Of a stretch of 64,000 nucleotides of DNA, positions 32,866 to 45,401 are shown one piece after another. This DNA comes from Armillaria gallica (taxonomy: Eukaryota; Basidiomycota; Agaricomycetes; Agaricales; Physalacriaceae). The stretch covers positions 4,743,001 through 4,807,000 of the forward strand of contig JBANDB010000007.1 of the NCBI GenBank assembly GCA_037576215.1. Direction: 5' to 3'. A program made the position numbers and the translations under genes. The notes under the pieces are model-generated. The model was given only the letters and a program-made list of their open reading frames with translations, did not search any database and was not told the DNA's origin. How positions within the stretch are numbered: the first letter of the stretch is position 1; each line of letters begins with the position of its first letter.

Positions 32866-34883
32866 GAGTAGATTGGGAATGGAATACGCGGACAAGTAGG
32901 GATTATGGGGAAAAAATAGAACGTGAGATGCTCGTTCTTCAATCAAGTAGCCAGGCTGCAACGAGGCGGGAAAATCACTGATTACCGAACAGTGCTTGCT
33001 CCGTGTTCGCATATTCACTGTGATCAAGGACAGAGCTCGACCACAGGGCTAGAGTGGTCCCGCATCATCCTTCCGACTCTACCAAAACCAACTCGTAGCT
33101 TGGCTGTGATCGGTTTGCACGGGTAAAAAAGCACCGTCGGACCCGGGATCAACAGTGCAGCAGACTTATGGCGTTTTCTTGTTTATACACATATCATTGC
33201 CGGTAGACGGTAACCTCAAAGGTAGTATCCGGATCTGTCTCACCGGGCCTGGAGGCTGGCCGCTGGCAGACTTGGGGTGAACTTGGAAGTAAGTATTGTT
33301 TATTTTGGGTATCGTCTGCTCGGATTTTCCCAGCTTTTTCAAGTAGTCTGCAAAGTTCACGCGAGACATCGGTATGCTTCCTGCCCGGCTGTTCGTCTTC
33401 TTGAACTAATATTTCACAGAATCATTACTCCCTACTATCGTGCTGAATCTGCTGGGGTGAACATGATGTTTCGAAGTCCTTTTTGGTAATTGGAAGTACG
33501 TTATATTCCAGCCCTTATCCTTGCGTTCTGTGGTAAGTATGGAAGCTTCTGTATGCTTGAAACTCAGCAAACTGCGGCTTCTCTCACACTGATGGGTATT
33601 ACTTCCTGAAAGCATATGGTGGGTAGAATATTCTTGAAGAAGCCGTACAACCCCACCTCCTCCCCCTTTGTCTACTAGTTTCATGACAAACTGTATGCGG
33701 CATGCGCCTGTCGCTACCGCCGACTGAGGTAAGCGCTGCTATAGATTCATGAGCATGCTGTGACACTGAAATAATTGGAATAAATAAGATGACTATCTCG
33801 CGCCCTAGTAATCCCTTTTAGTCCGTGGAATATTTCCCAGTACCGGGGCGCACTCGAAATTGCACAGTAATAAAACTATATTATCATACACGAGTCAGAT
33901 TTGTTTCATGCACATTGTCGTCTGACCCTGAGAATGGGAAACGCTTCAACCATCCGATGATGGAGCAAGAACGCATTGAAAAATGGTGCATGATCGGGTT
34001 CAAACCGCCCACTGGCCCCTCTTATTCTTTAGGACGGAATTGGCAATTGCTGCCATGGTCGATTCTGTAAGACTTTCTGGAAGGCGAATCCTATGTCTGC
34101 CTCTCTACAGCGCCGAGCCTCTGACTACCTGGGCTGGGGGCACCTACCGTACGGTCTGGGAGTAGAAGTGGTTTTCCCACTATACATCCGTATGTGGCTT
34201 GTAAATGGCTGCAGTGTTAATCTTCGCGGTATGCCGTTCTTCTCCAGCTACACGCCTACTATGATGGAACAGCCCTCATTCTAAGACGTCTTTAGTTTTT
34301 TACATTTATCTCCTATAGTCAAAGGAGTAGTCCACATAGCAACACGCGGACCTTTGCTACACTAGTGGGGATATCTGCGCCCTTGTCAACGAACGAGAAT
34401 GGGCTCGTGCTGTCCTACTTCATCTCTTTTAAGTTGATTGATAATCTTGCGAGAGTAAGTGGCTTCGGGCCAGAGTCAGCTGAACCTTTTCCCTTTTGCA
34501 ACGCTGACTACTGGTACATTGCGATTATGTTGATGATGCATACACGTATCCTAACTGTATTTGATTAGACCAAGATTCTCATGGTATTTCCCGTCCTTTT
34601 GCTTCCTAATGACATGAATGCGGTTACTCTCACTGAATCAGAATGATATTATATTCAGTGTTGCTGGCTCGTTATTCTTTGACATCATCGCCAGGCTCGT
34701 CTCCTTAACATCACACGGATCTGCTCGGTCTACCAATTAATTATGTATGATTACTGTGTTGTTACGATGGTATAAACTCTATTCGACAATATAAATATGA
34801 AAGCAGTAGTATGGTATTGCCTTGCATCCTCCTATGGAACTTTGTATTGAACATGTCCATTCCATGTATAAATAAAATGAATT
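32866..34883. other. 2-kb intergenic region, no gene recognised
   Basis: Only short frames (for example 33406-33684 minus and 33825-34070 plus) without motifs or convincing splice sites. It could hold a non-coding RNA or an unrecognised small gene. Confidence 0.5.
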
Positions 34884-37008
34884 TCAATGTCTATATTCAT
34901 GTCCACAATCGCCAATCTTGTCGTAAAGGCCTTGCAGATGGGCGCCCAGTGCCACGGCCTCAATTCGAGCGGTATCCTCCGGCGTCAGTTTGAAGGAAAA
35001 CACCTTCAGGTTAGAGTCGGCATTAGACGACACCCCCAACCGCGTGCCCACGATAACAGCACCCACTTCGGGGTTATCCAGTACCCATCGTGTGGCAACG
35101 TTAGTGAGTTCGACACCATGCGTGTCAGCAATTGACTTTAAAGTTTGTAGCAAGTGTTGCAGGTCGGACCATGAGCCCCATGTCATGATCATATCAAAGT
35201 ACTGTGAAGTTAATAACGGGTAGATAATCAGCTATAAGCGTAACTCGCTCACCTTTCTTTGGGACGGTGTCAAAGCTACAGCCTCAGAGTATACATCCGG
35301 CGACTTGACTCCTAGCCATTTCTCCGATAAAAATCCACCACACTTCCCCAATACGTCATTTGATGCTAAGGTATGAACGATCAAAGACTTACGAAGGAAC
35401 CATATGTCAACAGCCGAATCCCATACTTTTCGCAGACCGAAGCCATCTTTATCTTTGGCCTGCTATCGATTAATGAGTACTACCGTGAATGTTAGTGACC
35501 TTTGAATGGTAGTCATTTATATCAAATGGTTACCTGGACTTGATTGGAGACGATACCAACATCACCCGTCTTGGCGATCAAGTATTCGCAAGCTTCCTGA
35601 GTGTGTTCCGCATCAAAATTGCATAGCCCGATGGCCGATACAAGATGGGGATGCGATTTGGTTAGACCGACCAATTTTTCCAAAATGATAAGGTATTCCT
35701 TCGCATTGTACTATTGCGCGAGATGAGCATGCGGGAATAGAATGCAATCGGATGAGAACTTACGTCGAACCAATGAAACTGGAAAGTTAATCCAAGATGA
35801 GTACGGTGTCATAGCGGAGGAGAAGGAGAGAAGCTTCATTACCTGCAGGAGTTCTACCCGCCCACCCAACCTCCGTGATCGCTCCTTCACTGCGGCCAGA
35901 ACGAAATCTGTTGTCACTGGACCGTCCAATGGCCTGAAGACACACCATTTGGTGCCAGCGAAAACAGTTCTACCCACCTCTTCAGGGAGACGATTACGAA
36001 AAGACCCGTACATAAGCTCAGCATCACCCTAAAACTGATACGTCGGCTTCAGTCCCTCACAAATTTTTTCGTTGTACTCACGTAGTGATCCGCCATGTCC
36101 GTTGCCACTAGCCCTCGCCGGACAAGCTCGCAAAACGCAGCATTCTGTTTGGTACTGGACGCGGAACCCCAAGCCGGCGAAGACATCTGCCATAGCCCGT
36201 TGAAAAGCCTAGGTACCTTTGCCGGACCGAGCTGAAAATATTCGAGCTTAGCTGCTACGCTGCTGTCAACGGAGAGATCGATTCTAGGGTCGATTGCACT
36301 ATTGAGATGCTTGATAGTCGATGAGGGATAGAGAAGGGCGAAGACGTCCTCTAGTTGCAGTAAAGATCGCGTGAAAGGATAAGAGAGGTTGTTCGAGTAG
36401 CAGTATGATTGGCATGCAGTTAGAGCTGATCGCAGCCTACGCAGTAGGTTTTCTAGGTCAAGTGTGGGTTCGGGTCTTGATTCTTTGAGAGCTTGGACAG
36501 CTTGAACGATGTCACCACAAGCTTTCTCGAGGGTGAGCTCGAGAGCGTCGTTGCTGCTCCAGCGAATCCTTGCTTCTGGAATGCACCGGAGAAAGTGCGC
36601 AAGACTGCGTGATATCAATTTTCTGTCCGCCTTTATCCGACGTTCAAACTCACTGAAGTAACGAATCCTGCACCATCTTGCTTGAGAAAAGACAGCGCGT
36701 AGATGATAAGTATGCAGCAGAACTGGCTTGATCTTTGAATAGGTCTTTAGCGGGTGGAAATGCCGGCGTCGACTCCCTCAAGCGCGCTCGGACATGCTCG
36801 ACAAATGTTTTCTGAGCTGCAGAACCTTGTGAGACCAGCGCTCGAAGTGCAGATCGCAACAAAGGCGTGGGGACTTCAACAGGTCAGCATTCTGAAGCCG
36901 ATCGATGTCATTTGGACGCTTACGCTGGGAAATGAGAACATCGTCCATCATATTGCTGTAGATTCGGGTCAGAATTGCTTCGAGAGCAGGCTTCGTCGAC
37001 GTACACAT
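34884..37008 (-). CDS. aldo/keto reductase with a long unrecognised N-terminal extension
   Basis: The C-terminal two thirds is an NADPH-dependent aldo/keto reductase spread over about seven exons: 'LFNGLWQMSS', the catalytic Asp/Tyr region 'VATDMADHY' (about 36090), Lys in 'TVFAGTKW', His in 'LLQFHWFD' split by an intron near 35830, 'LVSAIGLCNFDAEHTQEACE', 'EKYGIRLLTYGSF', and the NADP-binding end 'ATRWVLDNPEVGAVIVGTRL' ending at 34884. The enzyme fold is a TIM barrel; the substrate is unknown. Upstream lies a helical extension of about 200 residues ('LRRLRSALTACQSYCYSNNL', 'SLLQLEDVFALLYPSSTI') that I do not recognise. The 5' end is uncertain: the frame starting at 37008 shifts by one base near 36870 before 'TPLLRSALRALVSQG'. 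Confidence 0.7.
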
Positions 37009-38427
37009 GGCCAGACATCATGAGCTAGGATTGAAGTCGAGTTGTTGGAGATCGGAAAAGGGGCGTTGACTGAAACCTAGTAAAGGTTTTTATCACAAGG
37101 CAATAAGCCGGGCTATATGGATGAATGACGATGGGCTGTACCGGTCACAGTCTCACCTCGGAAGGATCATTCCGTATAAAAAATGGAAATGCGACGGCAT
37201 GTATTGAAGAAACCGCCCTCCGAATATCGGTCTTCAGGGTCATCCTGAATCAAAGCACCAAGGCACTTCAAGATCGCATGATCGTGGATCTCTGATAGGC
37301 TTTAAAAGAAGTTGCCTTGTATGAGTAGTTGCCGACAAATACTGTAACAAGAAAGCACACGGCAAGTAAGAAATTTGCCGAGCGGCTTTTGCCTGCACTG
37401 AGATTGAGCCTGATATGAGGCTGAGGTTGGATAGCATGTAAAACCATACACCGAACTTGAATGAAAACCGGAGAATCCAGATGCTGAGTTGTCATAAGTT
37501 CGGACATGGTGAGCGCGTGCATTGTGACCGAACGTAAAACTTGATACTCCGTGATCACTAAGAAACGCCGTTCAGACTGTGCAGTAGCACTGCCGGAACC
37601 GCATTGATCTCCATAAATCTCTGGCCCTGCAACATCTTATATTAGCACTATCAGATATATTGAATGTCATGAACATATTTAAGCACTGTTCCTGCTCCGT
37701 GTATTGTTGCCGGACCTTATGACACGTACCAGACACATCATACAACGGCTTTGTCTTGTTAACCGCAGCGAAGCTGGCGGAAAGTAACGAATGAGGCATA
37801 GGCAACAGATAGGGCATAGGCTCACGTACGTTCGAGAATGAGGTACGGCAGCCCACAAAGTTCATGACCTCCAAGGATTATGGGCAGCCTGAAATAGGGA
37901 TTAACGGTGATGGAGCGGAGCGTTTCACTATAATCGGTGATTCGGCCATGATGAGTACTCGAGAACTCAACTATAGGAGGAGAGTGTAGAGCGTGGACCG
38001 CCGTGATATTGAAGGGGCGCCATGGAATCCACGGTTCTGTCGGATGTACTCATACCAAGACCCAGCCATCCTTCCTGCCGTGTTTTGAACAGAGCAGACT
38101 GGGCATTGATGCCGACAGGCACACCACGACGCGAGCTGCATATGGTTGTGGGAATCAGGTTTAGTGAACTACGGGCGTCGGTTAAGCCGGGCGTTCTGCA
38201 CCGCCCTCGACGCTAGCGATACCCTGCGTGCCTCTGAGCGGTACCGAGGGTAGACAGGTGCAATGAGACTAGGATAAGATTTCATCATAGAAATTTTTCA
38301 AAGAGGCGAAGATTTAAAATTTCCCCCACCCCTGAAGCCCTGACAGCGCGACACCGACGATCCTAGGCTCGCAGAACTCCGCTAAACACTTGTTTCACCT
38401 GGTTTATATAGTAATGGCTCCTAGTTT
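37009..38427. other. intergenic, no gene recognised
   Basis: Several minus-strand frames (37268-37558, 37572-37874) contain possible splice sites but no recognisable domain. No repeat stands out. Confidence 0.4.
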
Positions 38428-38682
38428 TCACGAGGAGCAGAAGGGTGGAGTAGTCCGCGGACAGAAAGTAAAGGAACGGAGCACCCCACGGCAGGTAGCG
38501 CAGATTGTAGTTACATCTGGTCCACACGATTTCAGATATAGGCGCGCATGATCTGGACACTCAATTTCGATAGCGAGGTTCCAGCTGCAGCTAAAATGAA
38601 GTAACGGGGCCAACAGACCGGTGAGCAAACAAGCCACCTGAAAAATTAGCATAGGACGCATCTTATCAATAAAAGCCTTCAA
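38428..38682 (-). CDS. candidate small secreted cysteine-rich protein
   Basis: An 84-codon frame. From the second Met (38661) the sequence 'MRPMLIFQVACLLTGLLAPL' looks like a secretion signal, followed by about 55 residues containing seven cysteines ('FSCSW', 'IECPD', 'SCGPD', 'TICATC', 'TFCPR', 'PFCSS'). Small secreted cysteine-rich proteins are common effectors in plant-associated basidiomycetes. The frame is short, has no relative I recognise, and could be chance. Confidence 0.25.
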   Translation of the reverse strand: MKAFIDKMRPMLIFQVACLLTGLLAPLLHFSCSWNLAIEIECPDHARLYLKSCGPDVTTICATCRGVLRSFTFCPRTTPPFCSS

Positions 38683-39489
38683 GCCAGTTCGGGGATAATC
38701 TCTAGCCCTCTCAATCTACACGCAGTGTAAGTTGACTTGCCGGCGTTGAGTAATACGGCCATCACTAGTGCCAGCACAGAAGCATTCTGAGCTCGACCTG
38801 GAGCCCAGAATGCTGAAAAGGCATCAGTACTTGGTTCTGAGAGCGAATTGCTGAGTCAAGGAACAAGGAACTGCTGAGGAGCAGAGAGTCCGAACAAGAG
38901 CCGGGGAAGAACTGCACCATATGAAAGATAAACGGAGGTCACGGTAAGCAGATTATACATGCAGCGTCACGGCTCACGTTCACTGGTAAGTCGCAGGTTC
39001 GCGATCACGGATGTGGTGGGAAAAGCGTGATCATTACGCGATCGGACTGCCGGTAATCTCGGCACTCGCCGCATTCTCGGCAAGGATGCCGATTCAAGTT
39101 CCGACTACATTTGTTGCTGCATATCTCCTGCTTTCCCTCCACTATACCCAAATGCTGAAGCCCAGTAGAGGAAAGATCTTTATATAAATGCATAAATCCT
39201 TACATTAAAGTATGAAGAATCAATGAAATTATAGCTCAAGAGGATTAGCAACTCCGAATCGGGACAGGCCGAACGGCTTACCAAGGGTTCGGAGCGGCTG
39301 ACAAATGACATACCCGTGACCCTTTTTCCTCTGCGTGACCCATTGCTCAGCCCGCTGGCAAATTTATTTAAAAGCCTTCAGCTATCACATTCTATCAGAA
39401 CGACGTTCCCAAGACTCATAACCAGGTTGCGCCACTGCATCGCGGTTATACCAATCACACTACAAGAAAAGCGGACTTTGACGACTACA
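38683..39489. other. intergenic upstream of thioredoxin reductase
   Basis: No coding frame recognised. It presumably includes the thioredoxin reductase promoter; a TATA-like 'aaatttatttaaaag' lies about 115 bp before the ATG. Confidence 0.4.
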
Positions 39490-40817
<1,328 letters not shown>

Positions 40818-42398
40818 GTGAGGACGGTCCACATAGAAATGCCATCATATGTACTTTTATCAAGGTTTTAGAACTTCATTACTCTTATCTATACATCCTC
40901 TGCAGCGCTGAATCTCTTTGTGATGAGTGTGACCTCATCCTTCCTTCTCCAGGTTACATGTTCCCAGACTTGGATAATCGACAATCCTAGTGTTCTCTTG
41001 TCACTTGATTCTTGTCCATTCTTTTGATGCTCGGGGGAAGATGGCCAGATTGACCACTTTGCTTCCTCGTTTGATGGGACACAGGAAACAACTGTTGGCA
41101 CAGACGTGGACGCTGTGTGGCAGGGTACCACAGTTCATATCCGCAGCAGCTTGCAGACACTGGATTGGGTTGCACCTTGGGGGCCGTGGTAGCAGAAGCT
41201 TTTTCCATACCACGCTGAGCGCATGAAGGGTCAACCGTCAACAAGAGGTCGTGACGACTTCGCCAAGGAAGAAGATCAGGTTTCCCAGTCTACACGTACG
41301 TTCGATATTGGCATTTGTCGTACAGTAATGTTTGAAAACCGTCGTTGATCGAGCTTCTATTGAGAAGAGGGAGGGTCGGGTATTTCCCAAGGAGTCCCAC
41401 GTATTACCATGTAGGTAAATAAACCTCGCCGTCCTGATAAGCCGTTAGTTTGCAGGCTGCAATGGAAGGCTGCGCATACCATTCCGCTGTTCTACCTGTA
41501 AATTGACGAGTTTGCATGTATCAGAAGAGCCGTCGTCAATAGTACCAAGGTCCGCAGCCTTCTTCATCGCGGTCTTCATCAAATGGTTTTGTAACATTAC
41601 GGGCAGCTACAGATGCCTCCTTCTTTGGCCGCAACCCCCGGCTCGATCCACATCTTCACTTCTGAAATGGAGGTTGAGGTGACACGTTCGATTCCAAAAG
41701 TAAAATTTGTCTTCCAGGCTCGGTAATCTAAAGGTATTATCTCACCAACCGGCTCCATTCGGGCTTCCAGGGGAAACTGGCCACGTAAAGTTAGCCGTGT
41801 TGCGAAAAGTATTTCGGTTCAGATCGAACATGGAAGATCCCAGAACTTCTGGGATATCGACTAAATCGAGCCACACAAGCATTCACGGCGCCTCTCCGAC
41901 CTGACAACGCTGAAAGACATTCATTCCACTTGTTGCCATGGAGTGATCTCGTAATCTCGGAAGAATTCCTATGTGCAAAAAATATGTGACCTTTAAGGTC
42001 TTGCTTTGGTGACAATGTCCTAGATCTAAGACCGTTCCGAAAGACAATTAAAGGTTCACCTGTGTTCACGTTCAAGCATGAATGAAGTCGGTCCATTTTT
42101 GTTTCTTGTGAATATACCATAGGTCAAATTCGCGTGCAAAATAAGAAGATGACCTTTGTTTGGGGTTCACGATCCTTTGATATACGTCATTGGTCTGTTC
42201 AACTAGGATAGAGCAAAGCGGTAGTAGAGGTGTCCGATTGGAAGATAAAAGCCGGTTCAGCCACCAACAGTAATGTCGATACAGGGTGCTACAAGAAGAG
42301 ACAGACCAATATGGCTTTATGATATGCGACGTAGCTCAAAGGCTATCAAATCACTACGGTTCATCAGCCTATGAATCTGCAAGGCCTTCTAAGTGCAC
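40818..42398. other. 1.6-kb intergenic region, no gene recognised
   Basis: Three overlapping minus frames near 40.9-41.25 kb and a few short frames elsewhere carry no motif. Nothing repeated was seen. Confidence 0.5.
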
Positions 42399-45130
42399 CT
42401 ATTTCTCAGGGAGTAGAGGATGCGTACCGGATTCTGTTGACCACTGTGAGTGTTGTGAAGAATCCGTAGCAATATCTAGAAATGTTAACGCTGGTTCGTA
42501 CAGATTTGCGGCAGCCGCGAGTCCATGCATCGAGGGGTTGATATTTACTGGAATAGGGTAAGGCAGAGGATTCCCGGAATAGATTGGAGTACTCGGGGTA
42601 TCGGCGGCTGGTGACGCAACTAGATGTGAAGGAACAGGCTTCTCGCCGTTTTCAACGTCAGGATCACCTGCAAACGAATTGGTATCGGCTCTCCAACGCA
42701 GATTAGGCTCCCGCTTTCGTAGCCGGACCCCTCGAGTAGGGTTGATGCTAGTTCGTTTCATCGCCGCGTCTTCGCGGGGATTCGTAGCTGCATCGCTAAG
42801 CAGGCTGATGACTTCGGCTATCTTCGACCTAGCATGACAGTCGGGATTATAGATTCTATCCATGATATCTTTGCCTTTGAGGATCGTAGCAAGCTCTTCT
42901 GGGCGCCGAGACCGGTAATAGGTGTGGTACTGATATACATCAGCCTTCGACACGACCGATTTGTAGACTCTCATACCAAGATCAGGCAACAGATGAACAA
43001 GCAATAGAGGGAAAAACTCCAGGCCTGAAGCTGGTCAAGGTGGTGTTCGCTCCAGAGAATCTGTAGCAGAATACATTTCAGAAATGAGAATCGAATCAAG
43101 ATATGCTAGACGTACACCGTATCTTGCTCGAGCTGTAAGAGCCTGCCAGTCAGCGACAGTAATTGCAAAGCTGAGGGAATCTGCTGTATGACTCAGTCGC
43201 ATGAACGGACGGACAAAGAAGAACTACAGAGACGTGTTAACCCAATATGACGCGAGAGGTCTGACAAGAAATTTATAACCTGGACAGCGACATAGCAGAG
43301 ATTCAATAATCCCGCAGAGATTGGAGCGTGCTCCGGCGAATGATTGACACAAGATAAAGTCGGCGGTAGAGCGAATAACCAGCTCTGGATTTCGTTCGCC
43401 AGAGCCTGTGCCTGTTCGTCCTTTACATTGATGACACCAGTCGGTGTATAGCACATCTTGACTACACGTCCCAAGAGGATTGATAACTCTATGAGGGACT
43501 TGAAACCTTCGTCCTTGGGGAAAATTCGATCGCAGTCACTCAAATCTATCATCATCGGAAGACCATCTGTAATAAGCGGTTAGAAGATGTTCCCTAAATT
43601 CTGCAGCTTACTGACAGAAAGCAGATATCCAGCGATCGGCAACGATGAGACCTCCCCAAACATTACGTCGGGCCTCTACATGATCAGCTGGGTCATCCGA
43701 GGCCGTTTCTCGGTGTAGACCTAACTCTTGGGCTTGTCTGATTGCCTGGAGGAAACAAAACATCAGCGGAACCATGCAGGCCCCTTATAGCCAGTAACTT
43801 ACCATTCCCAGCGAGTTCCATACAGCTGTGCCAACACTACCCTGCTCCATCTCCATTGTCAAGGCAAAAAGAAGATGGCCCTGGATGTCGTGTAGGGTAC
43901 TCCTACTGAGAAAGTCCTTTTCTGAGTAAGCTGGCAGGCTGCGAGAGGGATTGGAAAATGAGGAACGTACCTCCGTTCGCCGAAGGGCAGACATGTTCAC
44001 CTGAACTGCTTCAAGTGTGCCCTTAGGTGCATGCGAAGAAAGCGTCATCGCAGATATCCCGACCATGGCGTACACGAGCACCGGAGACAGTGGCGCGGAA
44101 GATATGAAGACGTCCTTAGAGACGACAGGAAAACTCGGGGCATGTACATCAAAATAGAACCGGATAAGACGTTCTATGAGCGCCGGTTCCATGTACGCCG
44201 GTGTAGGTAATTTAGAGACGGAGTCTATTTCGCGGAGGCTCGGAGAAGAAGGATGAGATCTACTGTTGAGATCTAGACTTGCGACTCGAATTATGGCGTC
44301 CCCAGCATGCTGCTGCATCTCAGCGTAAGTGCGATGTTTCTTGTCATGGGCCTCCAGTAAATCAGTCGCTAGGTCGTATCAGTGCCATTGCCCTCGCTGT
44401 GCGATAGTATCCACTTACGAAAAGTGGGAGTCGAATGCATCATGTGGGTTATCGTAGTGGGGCCGCGAAGTTTTGTTTCGCTAAGAGCATAGCCAAAAGA
44501 AGGTTTTGGTGAAAATATTGATGAAACCATAGAAAAGAGATTGCCACCAAGAATAACGGGAGAATCTTGACGCATGAGGGGATGACGTGGCCGTTTAGAG
44601 CTTTGTGGACTATCAGAATCGTCACCAGGCGGAGAATTTTGAACATGTGCTCGTCGTCTGCAGTCAAAGTTAGAACCAGTCGTGTCGTGCGAAAGACCAG
44701 AGCACACTTGTGACGCGTCTCAGAGATGGGTAGTACCTAAACGAGATCGTTCACTAAATCTATACACAAAGGATGGTGATGAATATACCCAAGTGCACTC
44801 CTGCTTTCCTTGTAGACACTGTGGATCCAGCGAAAAGGTGAGGAATGTGATCCGTGCGTTCGAAGACTCACGAACCTGTTTGCATACATTCTTTTTGGGA
44901 AGTGGTTCGCACCTACAACACGATCCAAAAAATTCCAGTCATCTCCTCACAGTGAAAAAAAAAACATACCGTCGTCTCTTACGCCTGCACCTGCAGCGCG
45001 AGTCCGTCAGTCTAGACGTGGGCCCGTGTAAATAGACAACAAACACCTACAAATCACACGCTCTTGCGGCCTTCATTCGAACGACAAAGGCTTCCTCCGT
45101 TTCGGGCTGCTCACCTTGGGGATCCAACAT
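42399..45130 (-). CDS. Zn2Cys6 transcription factor with fungal-trans middle homology region
   Basis: The N-terminal zinc cluster is spread over four short exons: 'ARACDL' joins 'CRRKRRR', 'CEPLPKKNVCKQ' and 'CLQGKQECTW', giving the C-x2-C-x6-C...C-x2-C-x6-C pattern of GAL4-type DNA binding. A Ser/Pro-rich linker follows ('SPPGDDSDSPQSSKRPRHP'), then the fungal-trans domain: 'ERLIRFYFDVHAPSFPVV', 'DIQGHLLFALTMEMEQGSVG', 'AIRQAQELGLHRETASDDPA', 'ARRNVWGGLIVADRWISAF' and 'GLPMMIDLSDCDRIFP'. A disordered tail ends at 42399. The start at 45130 ('MLDPQGEQPETEEAF') is the nearest ATG before the cluster. Such regulators control sugar, aromatic or secondary catabolism. The next gene is an MFS transporter on the same strand, so local control is plausible (inference). 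Confidence 0.82.
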
Positions 45131-45401
45131 TGTGGTTTGAACTCTGGCAGCATAGGTTCGAAGTGACCGAGCCCCATAAGCGCCCGAATCAGGGCCACTG
45201 TCGGATGTTATCTTATCTCTACGACCCTGAGCGGCCTGGTGATTTAACACCATGGGGCAATCTGGATGTTGAATTGAAGGGACAGAGGAGCGTGTTGGGC
45301 GTCCACTCAACTTCCAAAAAAAAATTGCATTTTTACAATGAAATCGCCGGTCAAACGGCATCAAGGCCGACAATACTTTTCTGGTAATTAGGTCGAAACA
45401 T

